Shown: positions 54,152 to 63,527, counted from the first letter of the stretch. The stretch: 64,000 nt of DNA from Gammaproteobacteria bacterium (GCA_018830325.1 JAHJSQ010000092.1:1-64000); one strand, 5' to 3'. Notes: generated by a model not told the origin, from the sequence alone. Made by a program: numbers and translations.

Positions 54152-55033
54152 ATGCAATTGAAGTTCAGAGGCGTCCGTGGTTCCATTCCGACACCGGGGC
54201 CTAATACTGTCAAATATGGCGGGAATACTACCTGCATAGAAATTCGTACCGATAGCGGGGAGTTAATTATTCTCGATGCGGGTACCGGTATTTATTCGTT
54301 ATCGCAACAACTGGATAAGGACAAGCCGGTCGATGCGCATATTTTCATTACCCACACGCACTGGGATCATATTCAAGGACTGCCTTTTTTTACGCCGGCG
54401 TTTATTTCGGGTAATCAGATTACAATTTACGGCGGCTTGGATCCAGTGACTCAACAAGGCATACAAAGGGCGTTGGCTGTTCAATTACAATACAGTTTTT
54501 TTCCGATTCGGGAGGCCGAGTTAAAAGCAACTGTTCGTTATGTGACTTTGATGCCAGGTAAAAGCATTATGGTGGGCGATGCCCAAATTACACCGTTATT
54601 GTTGAATCATCCTGTTCTAAATTTCGGGTATCGCATCGAGTGTGACGGCCGGTCAGTTTTTTTTACCGGCGATTACGAGCCGTTGTTTAATATTTACCAG
54701 CCCGAAGATCAGGAATACGAGCCTTTTCAATCCATGATCGATGAAAGGTTCATCGAAGTGTGCGCCTTTATGCATGGTGTCGATGCATTGATTGTCGATG
54801 CGTCCTATACCGAGGAAGAGTATGTGTTTAAAAGGGGGTGGGGGCATGGAACCTATCAATCAGGGCTAAACTTGGCGGTCCAGTCTAATGTTAAGCGCTT
54901 GTTTTTTACCCATCACGAACCTAATCGCACCGATATGGATTTGGATAACATCTATAGTCAATTGCTCGAACAGAATCAAAATTTAGGTATAGAGATAAAC
55001 ATGGCACGCGAAGGTGTTGAATATAATATCTGA
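54152..55033 (+). CDS. MBL-fold metallo-hydrolase
   Basis: A 293-residue metallo-beta-lactamase-fold enzyme. The opening MQLKFRGVRGSIPTPGPNTV and TTCIEIRTDSGELIILDAGTG, with the metal motif FITHTHWDHIQGLPFF (HxHxDH), and YSGDYEP-like FTGDYEP, are those of PhnP/RNase Z-like hydrolases often linked to response regulators. Substrate unknown. ATG at 54152 preceded by GAGGAATTGC; follows the HDOD gene by 288 bases. Confidence 0.85.
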   Translation: MQLKFRGVRGSIPTPGPNTVKYGGNTTCIEIRTDSGELIILDAGTGIYSLSQQLDKDKPVDAHIFITHTHWDHIQGLPFFTPAFISGNQITIYGGLDPVTQQGIQRALAVQLQYSFFPIREAELKATVRYVTLMPGKSIMVGDAQITPLLLNHPVLNFGYRIECDGRSVFFTGDYEPLFNIYQPEDQEYEPFQSMIDERFIEVCAFMHGVDALIVDASYTEEEYVFKRGWGHGTYQSGLNLAVQSNVKRLFFTHHEPNRTDMDLDNIYSQLLEQNQNLGIEINMAREGVEYNI

Positions 55034-55428
55034 AGTCGATGTCGTCTTGATCCTAGAAAAAGTATTTCACCATGAAGAACAAGAAGAAAAAGAGTTTAAG
55101 GTTTCGTGATAAATAACGTCAGATATATGGGCGCATTGCCGAGGGTTCGGCAACTCCCCTTGACAGGCCCCGCATCTAAATTATCTAAGGCAATTAACCA
55201 TGGCCAATGGGCTATGGAGTTTAGGTGCTGGGGGGATACGTCCTTGTAAGCTTGACGGCGGTTTCCCTGCCGTCAACACCAGCCAATCGAGTAACCGAAG
55301 CCTCCGTAAAATAGGGAAGTTATTTACGACGAAAATCTTAATTCAAGAGTTTCGTGTGCTACATCTTTAAGTTGCCGAATTCAGATTCATGTTGAAAAAG
55401 CGTAAGAAGCATCGAAATTATTTCGAGT
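55034..55428. other. 395-base gap with R2 copy
   Basis: R2 composite at about 55130-55325, including the cruciform at 55167-55232. Also the 3' side of engB. No gene seen. Confidence 0.5.
55167..55232. repeat. R2 cruciform repeat, degraded copy
   Basis: Arms GCATCTAAATT and AGTTTAGGTGCTGG with the inner CCATGGCCAATGGGCTATGG stem. Flanked by GGGTTCGGCAACTCCCCTTG on the left and ATACGTCCTTGTAAGCTTG on the right, like the other copies. Confidence 0.65.
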
Positions 55429-56034
55429 TTATGACGATTCAAAGTTCAGCCATTGATCGAGTAATTGATGGATTTCGTCGACGCCCTGTCTTTTTAATGC
55501 CGAAAATAATTGAACAGTAACTGGGACTTGATTTCCGGAAATTTCTTTTTGTACTGCTAATAAGGTGTTTTTTGCAGCCCCGAATTTCAATTTGTCGGCT
55601 TTAGTTAGCAGGATATGTAAAGGCAAACGGGTTTGTTTGCACCAGTCTACCATTTGGCGGTCGAATTCGGTCAGTGGATGGCGAATATCCATCACCAGCA
55701 CAATGCCGCATAACGTTTTGCGATTATTTAGATAGGTTTCGATCATGCGGTGCCATTGTTTTTTGATTTCCAAGGGAACTTTGGCATAACCATAGCCCGG
55801 TAAATCGACAAAGCGGGTGGTTTCCGTTATCGAGAAAAAATTCAATAATTGAGTTCTTCCAGGGGTTTTACTGATACGCGCCAAAGATTTTTGACCGGTC
55901 AGTGTATTGATTGCGCTGGATTTACCCGCGTTGGAGCGGCCCGCAAATGCGACTTCGAGTCCTATATCCTCGGGGGCGTCTTTAACGTGAGGGGCGCTGT
56001 TTATGAATTTTGCTTGATGATACACTGGATTCAT
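55429..56034 (-). CDS. engB: ribosome biogenesis GTPase EngB (YihA)
   Basis: A 201-residue essential GTPase required for cell division and 50S assembly. G1 [13 protein letters not shown]2/T in [14 protein letters not shown]3 [11 protein letters not shown]4 LLTKADK. Start ATG 56034 with GAGATAACG upstream. Alone on the minus strand. Confidence 0.95.
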   Translation of the reverse strand: MNPVYHQAKFINSAPHVKDAPEDIGLEVAFAGRSNAGKSSAINTLTGQKSLARISKTPGRTQLLNFFSITETTRFVDLPGYGYAKVPLEIKKQWHRMIETYLNNRKTLCGIVLVMDIRHPLTEFDRQMVDWCKQTRLPLHILLTKADKLKFGAAKNTLLAVQKEISGNQVPVTVQLFSALKRQGVDEIHQLLDQWLNFESS

Positions 56035-56449
56035 CGTTATCTCGCTTAGCTAGGGTATTTAGAGTAAAATTTCCGGATAGACACGATAGGCGTGTACCGC
56101 TTGAGGGGTTTAGTTGTCGGCCTTTTGGATTCGCAAGTCGGCACGGTCCATGAAAAACCGTTAGTATCGGCTTTTTGATTTATACTTCGAGCGGACATGT
56201 TTTTGGCTTTTGTGACGAAGCTATTTTGTTTGACAATAATGCTATTGGCTCTCTTTTTCGTCCCTCAATTTGCTATGATTTTAAATGATAGGCAATTGAG
56301 GCTGTGAGTCATTTGCAAGTGTCCTGGTGCCGAATTTTGATTTAACCATGGGTATAACTGTTTTTTGCAATGCTGCTATCGGACAAAAGAGCCGGTTAGA
56401 TAATTAAAATGTAAACGCTAGAATTATACTATTCCGGAAGGGGAATCTA
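56035..56449. other. 415-base divergent intergenic region
   Basis: Promoter space of engB and cytochrome c4. A weak R3-like fragment (GGTGCCGAATTTTGATTT) lies near 56330; otherwise no recognisable element. Confidence 0.4.
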
Positions 56450-57124
56450 ATGAAAAATAAACTATTGGCACTTTCAATTGCTCTGTCGTTCATGAGTCAG
56501 CCGGTCATTCTACATGCAGAAGGCAATAGTAAGGCAGGAAAAGAAAAAGCGACCGCCTGCGCGGGTTGTCACGGCGAAAACGGCAATAGTGCCGTAACCA
56601 ATTTCCCGAAGTTAGCTCAACAGCATGCCTCTTATCTGATCAAGACGCTAAATGCCTTCAAAAGCGGCGAGCGAAATAATCCGATGATGAGTCCGATCGC
56701 GATGGGCTTGAGCGATAAAGATATGGCCGATATCGCCGCCTATTATGCCGAGCAAAAGATTTCTACGAATAGTCTGCCGGTCTTACAAAAAGACGAAGAT
56801 GACGATGAAGATGACAGCGAGGCTTCTGCAAGTGAAGACATCAAAGAGCTATTGGCCTTAGGTAGCGATCTCTACCGGAATGGGGTGTTGGCGAGCGAGG
56901 TATCTGCTTGCATCGCTTGTCACGGTCCGTTTGGAGAAGGGAACAGGCCGGCAGCATTTCCGACGCTTAAGTCGCAGCATGCCGATTATTTGATCAAGAC
57001 GCTCATCGATTTCAAAAGCGGCGAGAGGAGTAATAACTCGGAAAATATGATGCATATGATTGCCAAAAAAATGACTGAACGCGAAATCAAAGCGGTTTCT
57101 TATCATATTTCGGTCATGAAGTAA
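56450..57124 (+). CDS. dihaem cytochrome c4
   Basis: A 224-residue periplasmic dihaem protein. Signal peptide (LALSIALSFMSQPVILHA), then two similar domains each with a haem motif: CAGCHGENGNS near residue 37 and CIACHGPFGEGNRPA near 157. An acidic linker (DEDDDEDDSEAS) joins them. Carries electrons from the bc1 complex towards terminal oxidases. GGAAGGGGAATCTA precedes the ATG. A strong terminator follows. Confidence 0.93.
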   Translation: MKNKLLALSIALSFMSQPVILHAEGNSKAGKEKATACAGCHGENGNSAVTNFPKLAQQHASYLIKTLNAFKSGERNNPMMSPIAMGLSDKDMADIAAYYAEQKISTNSLPVLQKDEDDDEDDSEASASEDIKELLALGSDLYRNGVLASEVSACIACHGPFGEGNRPAAFPTLKSQHADYLIKTLIDFKSGERSNNSENMMHMIAKKMTEREIKAVSYHISVMK

Positions 57125-57212
57125 GCAATGCCCCGTTGCTTTTATAAGGCGACTTAGACCGCTGATGTAATCCTCCGGTTAAGCGCATTTTTTACGATCC
57201 GTGTGCTTGTGT

Positions 57213-57248
57213 AACGACCGAACGGCAAGTCCGTTCGGTCGTTTATTT
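57213..57248 (+). terminator. terminator of the cytochrome c4 gene
   Basis: Thirteen-base arms AACGACCGAACGG/CCGTTCGGTCGTT around a five-base loop, followed by TTATTT. Confidence 0.85.
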
Positions 57249-57508
57249 AGGATTTGGTCATAAATAACCTCCCTATTTTTAATGCAAGGTAAGCAGGTTC
57301 GGTAACTCGATTGGCAGGTGTCGGCGACAGGGCAGATTTTTGCTCCTCGACAATTGCTGAGTTACAAGGATGTAATGAATGCAGAAAATGCAGGTGCATT
57401 TTTCTGCCCGCATTGCCCTAATACACGCCATCCATGGCGTAATGCAAAATCTGCATTCATGCCATCCATGGCAATCGGTCGCCGCCGTCAAGCCTCACGG
57501 ACGTATTC

Positions 57509-57575
57509 ACCCAGCACCTAAATTCCATAGCTCGTTGGCTATGGTTAACTTCCTTTGATAATTTAGCTGCTGGGT
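57509..57575. repeat. R2 cruciform repeat, 67 bases
   Basis: Outer arms ACCCAGCACCTAAATT and AATTTAGCTGCTGGGT (one mismatch) enclose an inner stem CCATAGC/GCTATGG. Same length as the copy at 60527-60593 and in reverse orientation. Sits in a 385-base composite whose flanks also match that copy in reverse. Confidence 0.8.
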
Positions 57576-57723
57576 TCACGGCGTCCTGTCAAGCGAGTTA
57601 ACGAACCTGCTACAAAACTCATAGCTCCAGGAAGTTATTTTTCACGAAATCCTTAGCGGATCGGTAAAATTAAATTTCCTGATATGTCATTTTTGCCCAG
57701 CTTTAATATTTTATAACCGGAAG

Positions 57724-57870
57724 ATGTTAAAGCTGGGTAAAGGTTTGAATGGTAATTTGATAGTTTGGTGGGCGATTGTCGGTTTCTTTGTCACGTTATT
57801 TGCCTTTTTTGGCGTCAATATGTTTTTATCGAGCCTGTATTTTAAGGAGAACTTGAATCATGTTAAATAA
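57724..57870 (+). CDS. 48-residue single-helix membrane protein before dsbA
   Basis: An open frame from ATG 57724 reads MLKLGKGLNGNLIVWWAIVG followed by FFVTLFAFFGVNMFLSSLYF and a short charged end, with one transmembrane helix (about residues 12-36). Its last codons overlap the dsbA start by 11 bases, and CCGGAAG precedes its ATG. It somewhat resembles the N-terminus of FixH-like proteins, but I do not assign a family. Could be a real coupled small gene or a leader frame. Confidence 0.45.
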   Translation: MLKLGKGLNGNLIVWWAIVGFFVTLFAFFGVNMFLSSLYFKENLNHVK

Positions 57871-58480
57871 TAAAATTGTTGTTAGTGTTTTTTTTGTGCT
57901 ATTTGGTTTAGCCGGTCTGGTAAATGCAGAACCTCCGGGTTACGAAGTCTTGTCTACGCCACAACCGACTCAAAACCCCGATAAGGTCGAAGTGATCGAG
58001 TTCTTTTGGTACGGCTGCCCGCATTGCTATCATTTGGAACCTCATTTGAACAAATGGCTAAAAACTAAGCCCGATAATGTTGATTTTATCCGGCAGCCGG
58101 CTATCTTTAGTAGTTTATGGGAAAAACATGCCAAGGCGTATTTTACTGCGGAAGCGCTAGGTGTCGTCGATAAGGTGCATGCCGATTTTTTCGATGCGAT
58201 TCAGAACAAAAAACAAAAATTGGAAAGCGAGGATCAGCTGGTTAAGTTCTTTAGCGAACATGGCGTTACTGAGGTTGATTTCCGCAATGCTTATAACTCC
58301 TTTCCTGTCGATTACAAAGTGCGCCAAGCTAAAACCATGGCGGCTCGTTATGGCGTCAATGGAGTTCCAGCCTTGATTATTAACGGTAAGTACCGTACAA
58401 GCGGGTCGCTGGCCAAGACTCAGCAAAACATGATTGAAGTTATGAATCGTCTAATAGAAAAGGAAAGTTCCAGTCAATAA
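57860..58480 (+). CDS. dsbA: periplasmic thiol oxidase DsbA
   Basis: Inserts disulfide bonds into exported proteins, including c-type cytochromes. 206 residues with signal peptide (VSVFFVLFGLAGLVNA), active site CPHC in WYGCPHCYHLEPHL near residue 52, and cis-Pro loop GVNGVPALIING. AAGGAGAACTTG precedes the ATG. No dsbB in the window. Confidence 0.95.
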   Translation: MLNNKIVVSVFFVLFGLAGLVNAEPPGYEVLSTPQPTQNPDKVEVIEFFWYGCPHCYHLEPHLNKWLKTKPDNVDFIRQPAIFSSLWEKHAKAYFTAEALGVVDKVHADFFDAIQNKKQKLESEDQLVKFFSEHGVTEVDFRNAYNSFPVDYKVRQAKTMAARYGVNGVPALIINGKYRTSGSLAKTQQNMIEVMNRLIEKESSSQ

Positions 58481-58524
58481 TATTAACCGCCCGATGGCTA
58501 TGGGTTAAATCAGAGGTTTGTTCG

Positions 58525-60060
58525 ATGGTTGTTTGGTCTAGGAAAGATTTCGATAGCGAATGGAAAGGTAAGTATTTTAAGTTGCTGCACGAGCAAGAAA
58601 CTGCCGACAAGCAAACGCAAGAAAACGAAGTACTGCTTTGTAAAACAATAGCCCGGCTGACTTTAGCGGCGAAAGGGTTGAATCATCAACTCGACCCTTT
58701 TTTGATGCGGATTCATAAAACGGTTAAATCCGGGGTGAAGAGTGCGCAATTAAAAATAGAACTCGAAGGCTTGACCAAGTTTTCATTCAATATCGGTGAT
58801 TCCGGGATGAGTGCTTTCGATGCAGCGCTTTTGTTTGATTATTTGCTCAAATTATATTCCGATGACAAGACCGTAAAGGCTTTAACGCTATTGCAGCAAA
58901 AATTCGAAAGCGGTGAATTTAAAACCAACGATGAGTTATTTTTGGCCTTGGTCAATGCAACTGAGCCTCAATCTATAGCGTCTTCCTTCGCGCCATCGGG
59001 TCACGCCGACAAAATCAAAACCGAGATACTCAGTCAGCAGCTTTTATTATTGTTAGAAGATATTGAGATTCCGTTCGAGTTCGAGGAATCGACCGAGCGG
59101 TTAAAAGTGCGGCTGCAAAATCAGTCTTCGGCTTCTTCGTTCAAGCAATTATTGAACGATTATGTTTCGCTGCTAGTTAAAATTAAAAACCATATTCAAT
59201 CCGAACAACAAGATATTAAGGATTTTTTGTCCGAATTAACCGAGCAATTAACCGAGTTAGGCTTGCAAGCGATCGGTGCGAATGACGCGAATCGACAAAC
59301 CCAGATTAACCGTAACGAACTCGATCGCTTTGTTTCGACGCAAATGCAGGAATTACAAGACAGCTCTGCTAAAGCAACCACATTGGAACCGCTTAAGCAG
59401 TTGATCGGTACCCGTATTGCTCTAATCAATAAGGAGATTTTGCACCATCGGGAAAATGAGGAAAATGCAAGGCAAAAAACCGAGCGACAGCTGAATGAAT
59501 TGACCGATAAAATTAAACGCATGGAAAGCGAATCGAGCGATCTGAAATTAAAATTATCGATAGCCCTTGATAGGGCATTACGCGATCCTTTGACAGGGCT
59601 CGGTAATCGGATGGCTTACGATAATCGTCTCGAGCTTGAAATAACTCGTTGGAATAGACATAAAAGCCCATTGACGCTGATCATCTGGGATATCGATCAT
59701 TTTAAAAAAATTAACGATACATTGGGCCATAAAGCCGGCGACAAGACGTTGAAAATCATTGCTAAATTATTGAGTGAAAATTGCCGGCACTTGGATTTTT
59801 TGTCGCGCTTCGGGGGGGAGGAGTTTACAATGTTGCTTCCTGAAACCGATCAGGAATCAGCATTGACACTGGCCAATAAGTTGCGAAAAATTATCGAAAA
59901 AACACGTTTCAACTCAGGTAACGGGTTTCTTACTATCACCTTGTCCTGCGGCATTAGTCAATTCCGAGAAGGGGACACGGCCGAATCGATTTTCGATCGG
60001 GCTGACAAGGCGCTTTATAAAGCCAAGCAAATGGGCAGAAATCGTTGCATGGCCGGATGA
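58525..60060 (+). CDS. GGDEF diguanylate cyclase with helical N-terminus
   Basis: A 511-residue protein probably making c-di-GMP. The C-terminal GGDEF domain starts RDPLTGLGNRMAYDNRLELE and has the active site RFGGEEFTMLLPETD; the inhibitory RxxD site (RHLD) lies five residues before GGEEF. The N-terminal ~340 residues are helical and coiled (EENARQKTERQLNELTDKIKRMESESS), with no recognised sensor domain. 44 bases after dsbA. Confidence 0.92.
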   Translation: MVVWSRKDFDSEWKGKYFKLLHEQETADKQTQENEVLLCKTIARLTLAAKGLNHQLDPFLMRIHKTVKSGVKSAQLKIELEGLTKFSFNIGDSGMSAFDAALLFDYLLKLYSDDKTVKALTLLQQKFESGEFKTNDELFLALVNATEPQSIASSFAPSGHADKIKTEILSQQLLLLLEDIEIPFEFEESTERLKVRLQNQSSASSFKQLLNDYVSLLVKIKNHIQSEQQDIKDFLSELTEQLTELGLQAIGANDANRQTQINRNELDRFVSTQMQELQDSSAKATTLEPLKQLIGTRIALINKEILHHRENEENARQKTERQLNELTDKIKRMESESSDLKLKLSIALDRALRDPLTGLGNRMAYDNRLELEITRWNRHKSPLTLIIWDIDHFKKINDTLGHKAGDKTLKIIAKLLSENCRHLDFLSRFGGEEFTMLLPETDQESALTLANKLRKIIEKTRFNSGNGFLTITLSCGISQFREGDTAESIFDRADKALYKAKQMGRNRCMAG

Positions 60061-60126
60061 GTCTGGGGCATAAGCGCGAATCGTAGAATGCGCTTCGTGC
60101 ATCTTTTACTACCTTTATACTCATGC

Positions 60127-60151
60127 GGGGCGGGTTATTTAACCCATCCCC
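60127..60151. repeat. R1 palindrome A, half element
   Basis: GGGGCGGGTTATTTAACCCA, then TCCCC and CAACGTT on the right, as in full R1 copies. The B half is missing; R2 sequence begins about 20 bases later. Confidence 0.6.
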
Positions 60152-60526
60152 AACGTTCCGGTTTAGCCTAAGGATTTCGTGAAAAATAACTTCCTGGAGC
60201 TATGAATTTTGTAGCGGGTTCGGTCAGCAATTCCCAGTTTGAGAAATTTCTCCGTGTTCGGGGTATGCCTGTCGAGGATCGCCGTAAACCCATTCATGGG
60301 GGCTTGACGGCGGCTAAACGCCAAGTATGGCGTGTATTAGGGCAATCCGGGCAGAAAAATGCTCCTGCATTTTCTGCATTCATTGCATCCTTGTAACTCA
60401 GCAATTGCCGAGGAGCAAAAATCTGCCCCTGCCGCCGACATCCTCGCCAAGTACACTCCGCACCCTTTTTTATTCTCAAATTGGGAATTGCTGAGGTTCG
60501 GTAACTCGCTTGACAGGACGCCGTGA

Positions 60527-60593
60527 ACCCAGCACCTAAATTATCAAAGGAAGTTAACCATAGCCAACGAGCTATGGAATTTAGGTGCTGGGT
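60527..60593. repeat. R2 cruciform repeat, 67 bases, cleanest copy
   Basis: Outer arms ACCCAGCACCTAAATT and AATTTAGGTGCTGGGT are perfect 16-base complements; inner stem CCATAGC/GCTATGG around CAAC-GA. Flanked by CGCTTGACAGGACGCCGTGA on the left and GAATACGTCCGTGTAGG on the right. Confidence 0.85.
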
Positions 60594-60617
60594 GAATACG
60601 TCCGTGTAGGTCCCTCT

Positions 60618-60689
60618 CCTAGCGTTAGGTGAGGACCGAACATCCCGGTGCCTCCTTAGGCAATGCCGAAATTTCAAGTGCGAAAGGTA
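60618..60689. repeat. R3 repeat, copy 2
   Basis: Aligns with 40622-40694 along its full length: CCTAGCGTTAGGTGAG at the left, TGCCGAAATTTCAAGTGCGA near the right. Confidence 0.7.
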
Positions 60690-60696
60690 AAAGCAT

Positions 60697-60731
60697 GTAG
60701 CCCGGATTGCGCTACGCTGCATTCGGGCTAC
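60697..60731. repeat. REP-like hairpin (GTAGCCCGGAT type)
   Basis: Arms GTAGCCCGGAT and ATTCGGGCTAC around TGCGCTACGCTGC. Related to the element at 17612-17690. Confidence 0.65.
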
Positions 60732-60904
60732 GCTGTTTAGACTTGCCGGAAGAGGTCGGTAGCGATTTGGCAGCGGTGTGCTCCGCTTAGCTTGATGCGC
60801 ATGGGTAGCAAACCCCGTCCCGCTAAACAATTCGGTCTGCAGCAATATTTATTAAGTCATTTAATTATCGTCTAGCCGTCAATTTATTTCGAGGTTGCTT
60901 GCTC

Positions 60905-61423
60905 ATGTTCATCAATACTTTAGCGTTGATTATCGCACAAGGCAGCCTGATCGGGCTTGTCGAGCTGTGTATCGTAGCTGTTTGTCTTTATGCGGTATTG
61001 TATATTAGCGCACCGTTTCCGGAGCAGGATGCTACTGAAACCCCGCTTTCGACCGACGAGCCTTACCAGTATTTATTGGCAGGGTGGTTAGGCGAATTTC
61101 AATTGTGGCGGATTTTTTGGCCTTTTTTTGTGGTCCTGAATGGAGCTTTATATGGAGCGGATTATTGGGTTTGGACCGGGGGCATTAGTGTCTCGAGTTG
61201 GTGGAATATTCATTTTATTCTGGCAGCGCCTGTGCTTTGGTGGGCTGTCGGAATATGGCGAAGTTCACCAAAAAGCAGTTCACGCTTGTGGGTCGCAATG
61301 TCCAGATTAGCTGTATTCGGTGTTTTATCTGAATTCGTTATGAGACTCTATATCTATTTTAAATTGCCCAGACAGTTTTTCAATTGCGAAGAATTGATGT
61401 TGGATTACTTTAGTTGTTTTTAG
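60905..61423 (+). CDS. hypothetical membrane protein
   Basis: A 172-residue protein with about four hydrophobic stretches (LALIIAQGSLIGLVELCIVAV; LWRIFWPFFVVLNGALYGA; FILAAPVLWWAVGIW; LAVFGVLSEFVMRLYIYF), rich in Trp. No family recognised. GAGG lies 11 bases before the ATG at 60905; a TTG two codons upstream is possible. Followed by thpR after 11 bases. Confidence 0.7.
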   Translation: MFINTLALIIAQGSLIGLVELCIVAVCLYAVLYISAPFPEQDATETPLSTDEPYQYLLAGWLGEFQLWRIFWPFFVVLNGALYGADYWVWTGGISVSSWWNIHFILAAPVLWWAVGIWRSSPKSSSRLWVAMSRLAVFGVLSEFVMRLYIYFKLPRQFFNCEELMLDYFSCF

Positions 61424-61434
61424 GCTGAATAATC

Positions 61435-61950
61435 GTGAAAAGATTGTTTTTTGCGTTGTGGCCGGATGAGGCAATCCGAAGGCAATGCGAAGAGTTGGCG
61501 CATCGTTTATTAAAGCCTGGAGATAGGCCGGTTAATCCGGGTAACCTTCATGTCACATTGGTATTTTTAGGGGCTGTTGACGACGCGCTCGAGTCGGCGA
61601 TGGTTCAGGCCGCCGACGAAATGAAAAAGCTTGAGCCGGTCACGATCCATTTCGATGAGCTTAGTTTTTGGCGAAAGCCCGGCATAATATGCTTAACTAG
61701 CACTAATCCGGACGATAAGGCGATGATTTTGGCCGAGCATTTGTCGACAATGGTTTCATCGTTCGACCATCCGATTGATGAGCGTTCGTATCGGCCTCAT
61801 GTAACACTAATAAGAAAAGCCAAGCAATCGGTACAAACGGAATTCGAGCCGATTATTTGGCATTCCAATACTTTTTGTTTAGTTGAATCCTGTTCCGCGC
61901 CTGGAGGCGTTGATTATCGGGTTATTCAGCAGTGGCCGTTGCTTGGCTAA
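61435..61950 (+). CDS. thpR: RNA 2',3'-cyclic phosphodiesterase (2'-5' ligase family)
   Basis: A 171-residue enzyme of the 2H phosphoesterase superfamily. Opening RLFFALWPDEAIRRQ and two catalytic HxTL motifs: HVTLVFLG near residue 40 and HVTLIRK near 122. Hydrolyses 2',3'-cyclic phosphates; acts on tRNA-type ends. GTG start 61435, 11 bases after the membrane-protein gene, so probably co-transcribed. Confidence 0.9.
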   Translation: MKRLFFALWPDEAIRRQCEELAHRLLKPGDRPVNPGNLHVTLVFLGAVDDALESAMVQAADEMKKLEPVTIHFDELSFWRKPGIICLTSTNPDDKAMILAEHLSTMVSSFDHPIDERSYRPHVTLIRKAKQSVQTEFEPIIWHSNTFCLVESCSAPGGVDYRVIQQWPLLG

Positions 61951-62171
61951 TACAACCTTTATACTCAAAAAATGGCTAATTTTGTGAAGGCGTGGGGTGT
62001 GGCTAGCGAGGATGTCGGCAGCAGGGAGCTGCCGTCAAGCCCCCATGGATGGGTTTACGGCGGTCCTCGATAGACACAACCCATGCCTTTTATTCTTAGA
62101 CGGTTTTTCGATCAAAAGAGAGGAAAGTGTCGATGATTCGTTCCGCGGATTAATTTTGGTGCGGAGTTTTT
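61951..62171. other. short gap with R2-mosaic fragment
   Basis: GAGGATGTCGGCAGC..., then CCCCCATGGATGGGTTTACGG (about 61997-62075) matches, in reverse, the R2 composite near 60275. Convergent 3' ends on both sides. Confidence 0.5.
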
Positions 62172-63521
62172 TTAATCCTCGGTAATCGTTTCCACGCGAC
62201 TGGTAAATCGTCCATTGGCTAAACGAGTCAATACAACAGCGTTTTTTTCGATTTGCCCTGTCGAGCGAATTACTGCGCCGGTTTCCGTGTCGGTGACGAG
62301 TGCATAGCCGCGGTTCAGCGTTGCCAATGGGCTGACCGCATGAAGCGTTTGGCCGGCTTGGTTGAGTCGCTGATGTAAGTGTTCGAATTTTCGTTGCCAG
62401 GCGTTATTGAGACGCTGCTGAAGATAATGTTGTTGTAGGGTAAGGCTGTTGATTATGCGTTCAGGCGATTGGTTATGTAGCTTTGCCGATTGAGTGTCGA
62501 GGTTCGAGTGACATTGCAGCAGTTTGCGCCGAGTCGCACGGGTGAGTCTTAATTCCAGTTCGTCAAGGCGTTGGGCGTTAGCAGCTAGTTTTTGGCCGGG
62601 GTGTTGTTGTTTTAGCCGCTTATCGAGCCAGGCTAAAGTTTGTGTTTTTTGCGTAAGTTGTCTGCCGAGATGTTGCGAAAGTTTGGTTTCCAGCGCAATA
62701 AAACGACTTTGCCATTCTCGCTGATCGGGAACCGCATGCTCGGCGGCGGCGGAAGGTGTTGCGGCGCGAAGATCGGCAACAAAATCGGCGATCGTCACGT
62801 CAATCTCATGGCCGACGCCGGCGATAACCGGGATGGCGCTTGCCGCGATTGCGCGCGCGACGATTTCTTCGTTGAAGGCTTGCAAATCTTCCAGAGAGCC
62901 GCCGCCGCGGCCGAGGATCAATACGTCGCATTGGTCGAGCGTGTTGGCCAGATTCAATGCCCGGACAATATCGTGTTTGGCGTTATCTCCTTGCACCGAA
63001 ACCGGATACAAAACGACCGGAATAGCCGGAAAGCGCCGTTTTAGCACGGTCAGAATGTCTCTGATTGCAGCGCCGCTAGGAGAGGTAATGATGCCGATGC
63101 GATGAGGCAGTGTCGGTAGAGGCTTTTTGCGCAAGGCGTCGAACAGTCCTTCCTTCGATAATTGATGCTTAAGCGCTTCAAAGGCCATGCGCAGTGCGCC
63201 GTCCCCGGTTTCCTCGAGGTTTTCGACGACTAGCTGATAATCGCCGCGAGGCTCGTATAAGGTGACTTGTGCGGTTGCAATCACTTGCAGTCCGTTCGCC
63301 GGCTTAAACTTGAGGCGGCGCAGTTGGGTCTTGAACATCGCGCAACGGATTTGCGCGGCATTATCTTTCAAGGAAAAATAAATGTGGCCGGAAGAGGGAG
63401 TACTTAAATTAGAGATTTCCCCTTCTACTCGCACCGAGAAAAAATGCTCGTTAAGCACTCGTTTGCTTTCCCGGTTGAGTTGTGAAACCGTATAGAGTTT
63501 ACTGTCGAGTGTTAAGGACAT
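62172..63521 (-). CDS. xseA: exodeoxyribonuclease VII large subunit
   Basis: A 449-residue nuclease subunit that degrades single-stranded DNA with XseB. N-terminal OB fold VSQLNRESKRVLNEHFFSVRVEGEIS, then the catalytic region IGIITSPSGAAIRDI, DVLILGRGGGSLEDLQAFNEE and VGHEIDVTIADFVADLRAATPS, followed by a coiled coil. C-terminal LNRGYALV is conserved. No xseB nearby. Confidence 0.95.
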   Translation of the reverse strand: MSLTLDSKLYTVSQLNRESKRVLNEHFFSVRVEGEISNLSTPSSGHIYFSLKDNAAQIRCAMFKTQLRRLKFKPANGLQVIATAQVTLYEPRGDYQLVVENLEETGDGALRMAFEALKHQLSKEGLFDALRKKPLPTLPHRIGIITSPSGAAIRDILTVLKRRFPAIPVVLYPVSVQGDNAKHDIVRALNLANTLDQCDVLILGRGGGSLEDLQAFNEEIVARAIAASAIPVIAGVGHEIDVTIADFVADLRAATPSAAAEHAVPDQREWQSRFIALETKLSQHLGRQLTQKTQTLAWLDKRLKQQHPGQKLAANAQRLDELELRLTRATRRKLLQCHSNLDTQSAKLHNQSPERIINSLTLQQHYLQQRLNNAWQRKFEHLHQRLNQAGQTLHAVSPLATLNRGYALVTDTETGAVIRSTGQIEKNAVVLTRLANGRFTSRVETITED

Positions 63522-63527
63522 TTTCGT

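Larger units (their letters stand above)
57125..57723. other. 599-base gap: terminator plus R2 mosaic
   Basis: Terminator at 57213-57248; then R2 composite from about 57275 to 57660, including the 67-base cruciform. No gene seen. Confidence 0.6.
60061..60904. other. 844-base repeat mosaic
   Basis: Solo R1 palindrome A (60127-60151), R2 composite with cruciform (about 60170-60610), R3 (60618-60689), REP-like hairpin (60697-60731) and a solo R1 palindrome B (60803-60825), in that order. The short open frames through it are repeat shadows. Confidence 0.65.
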
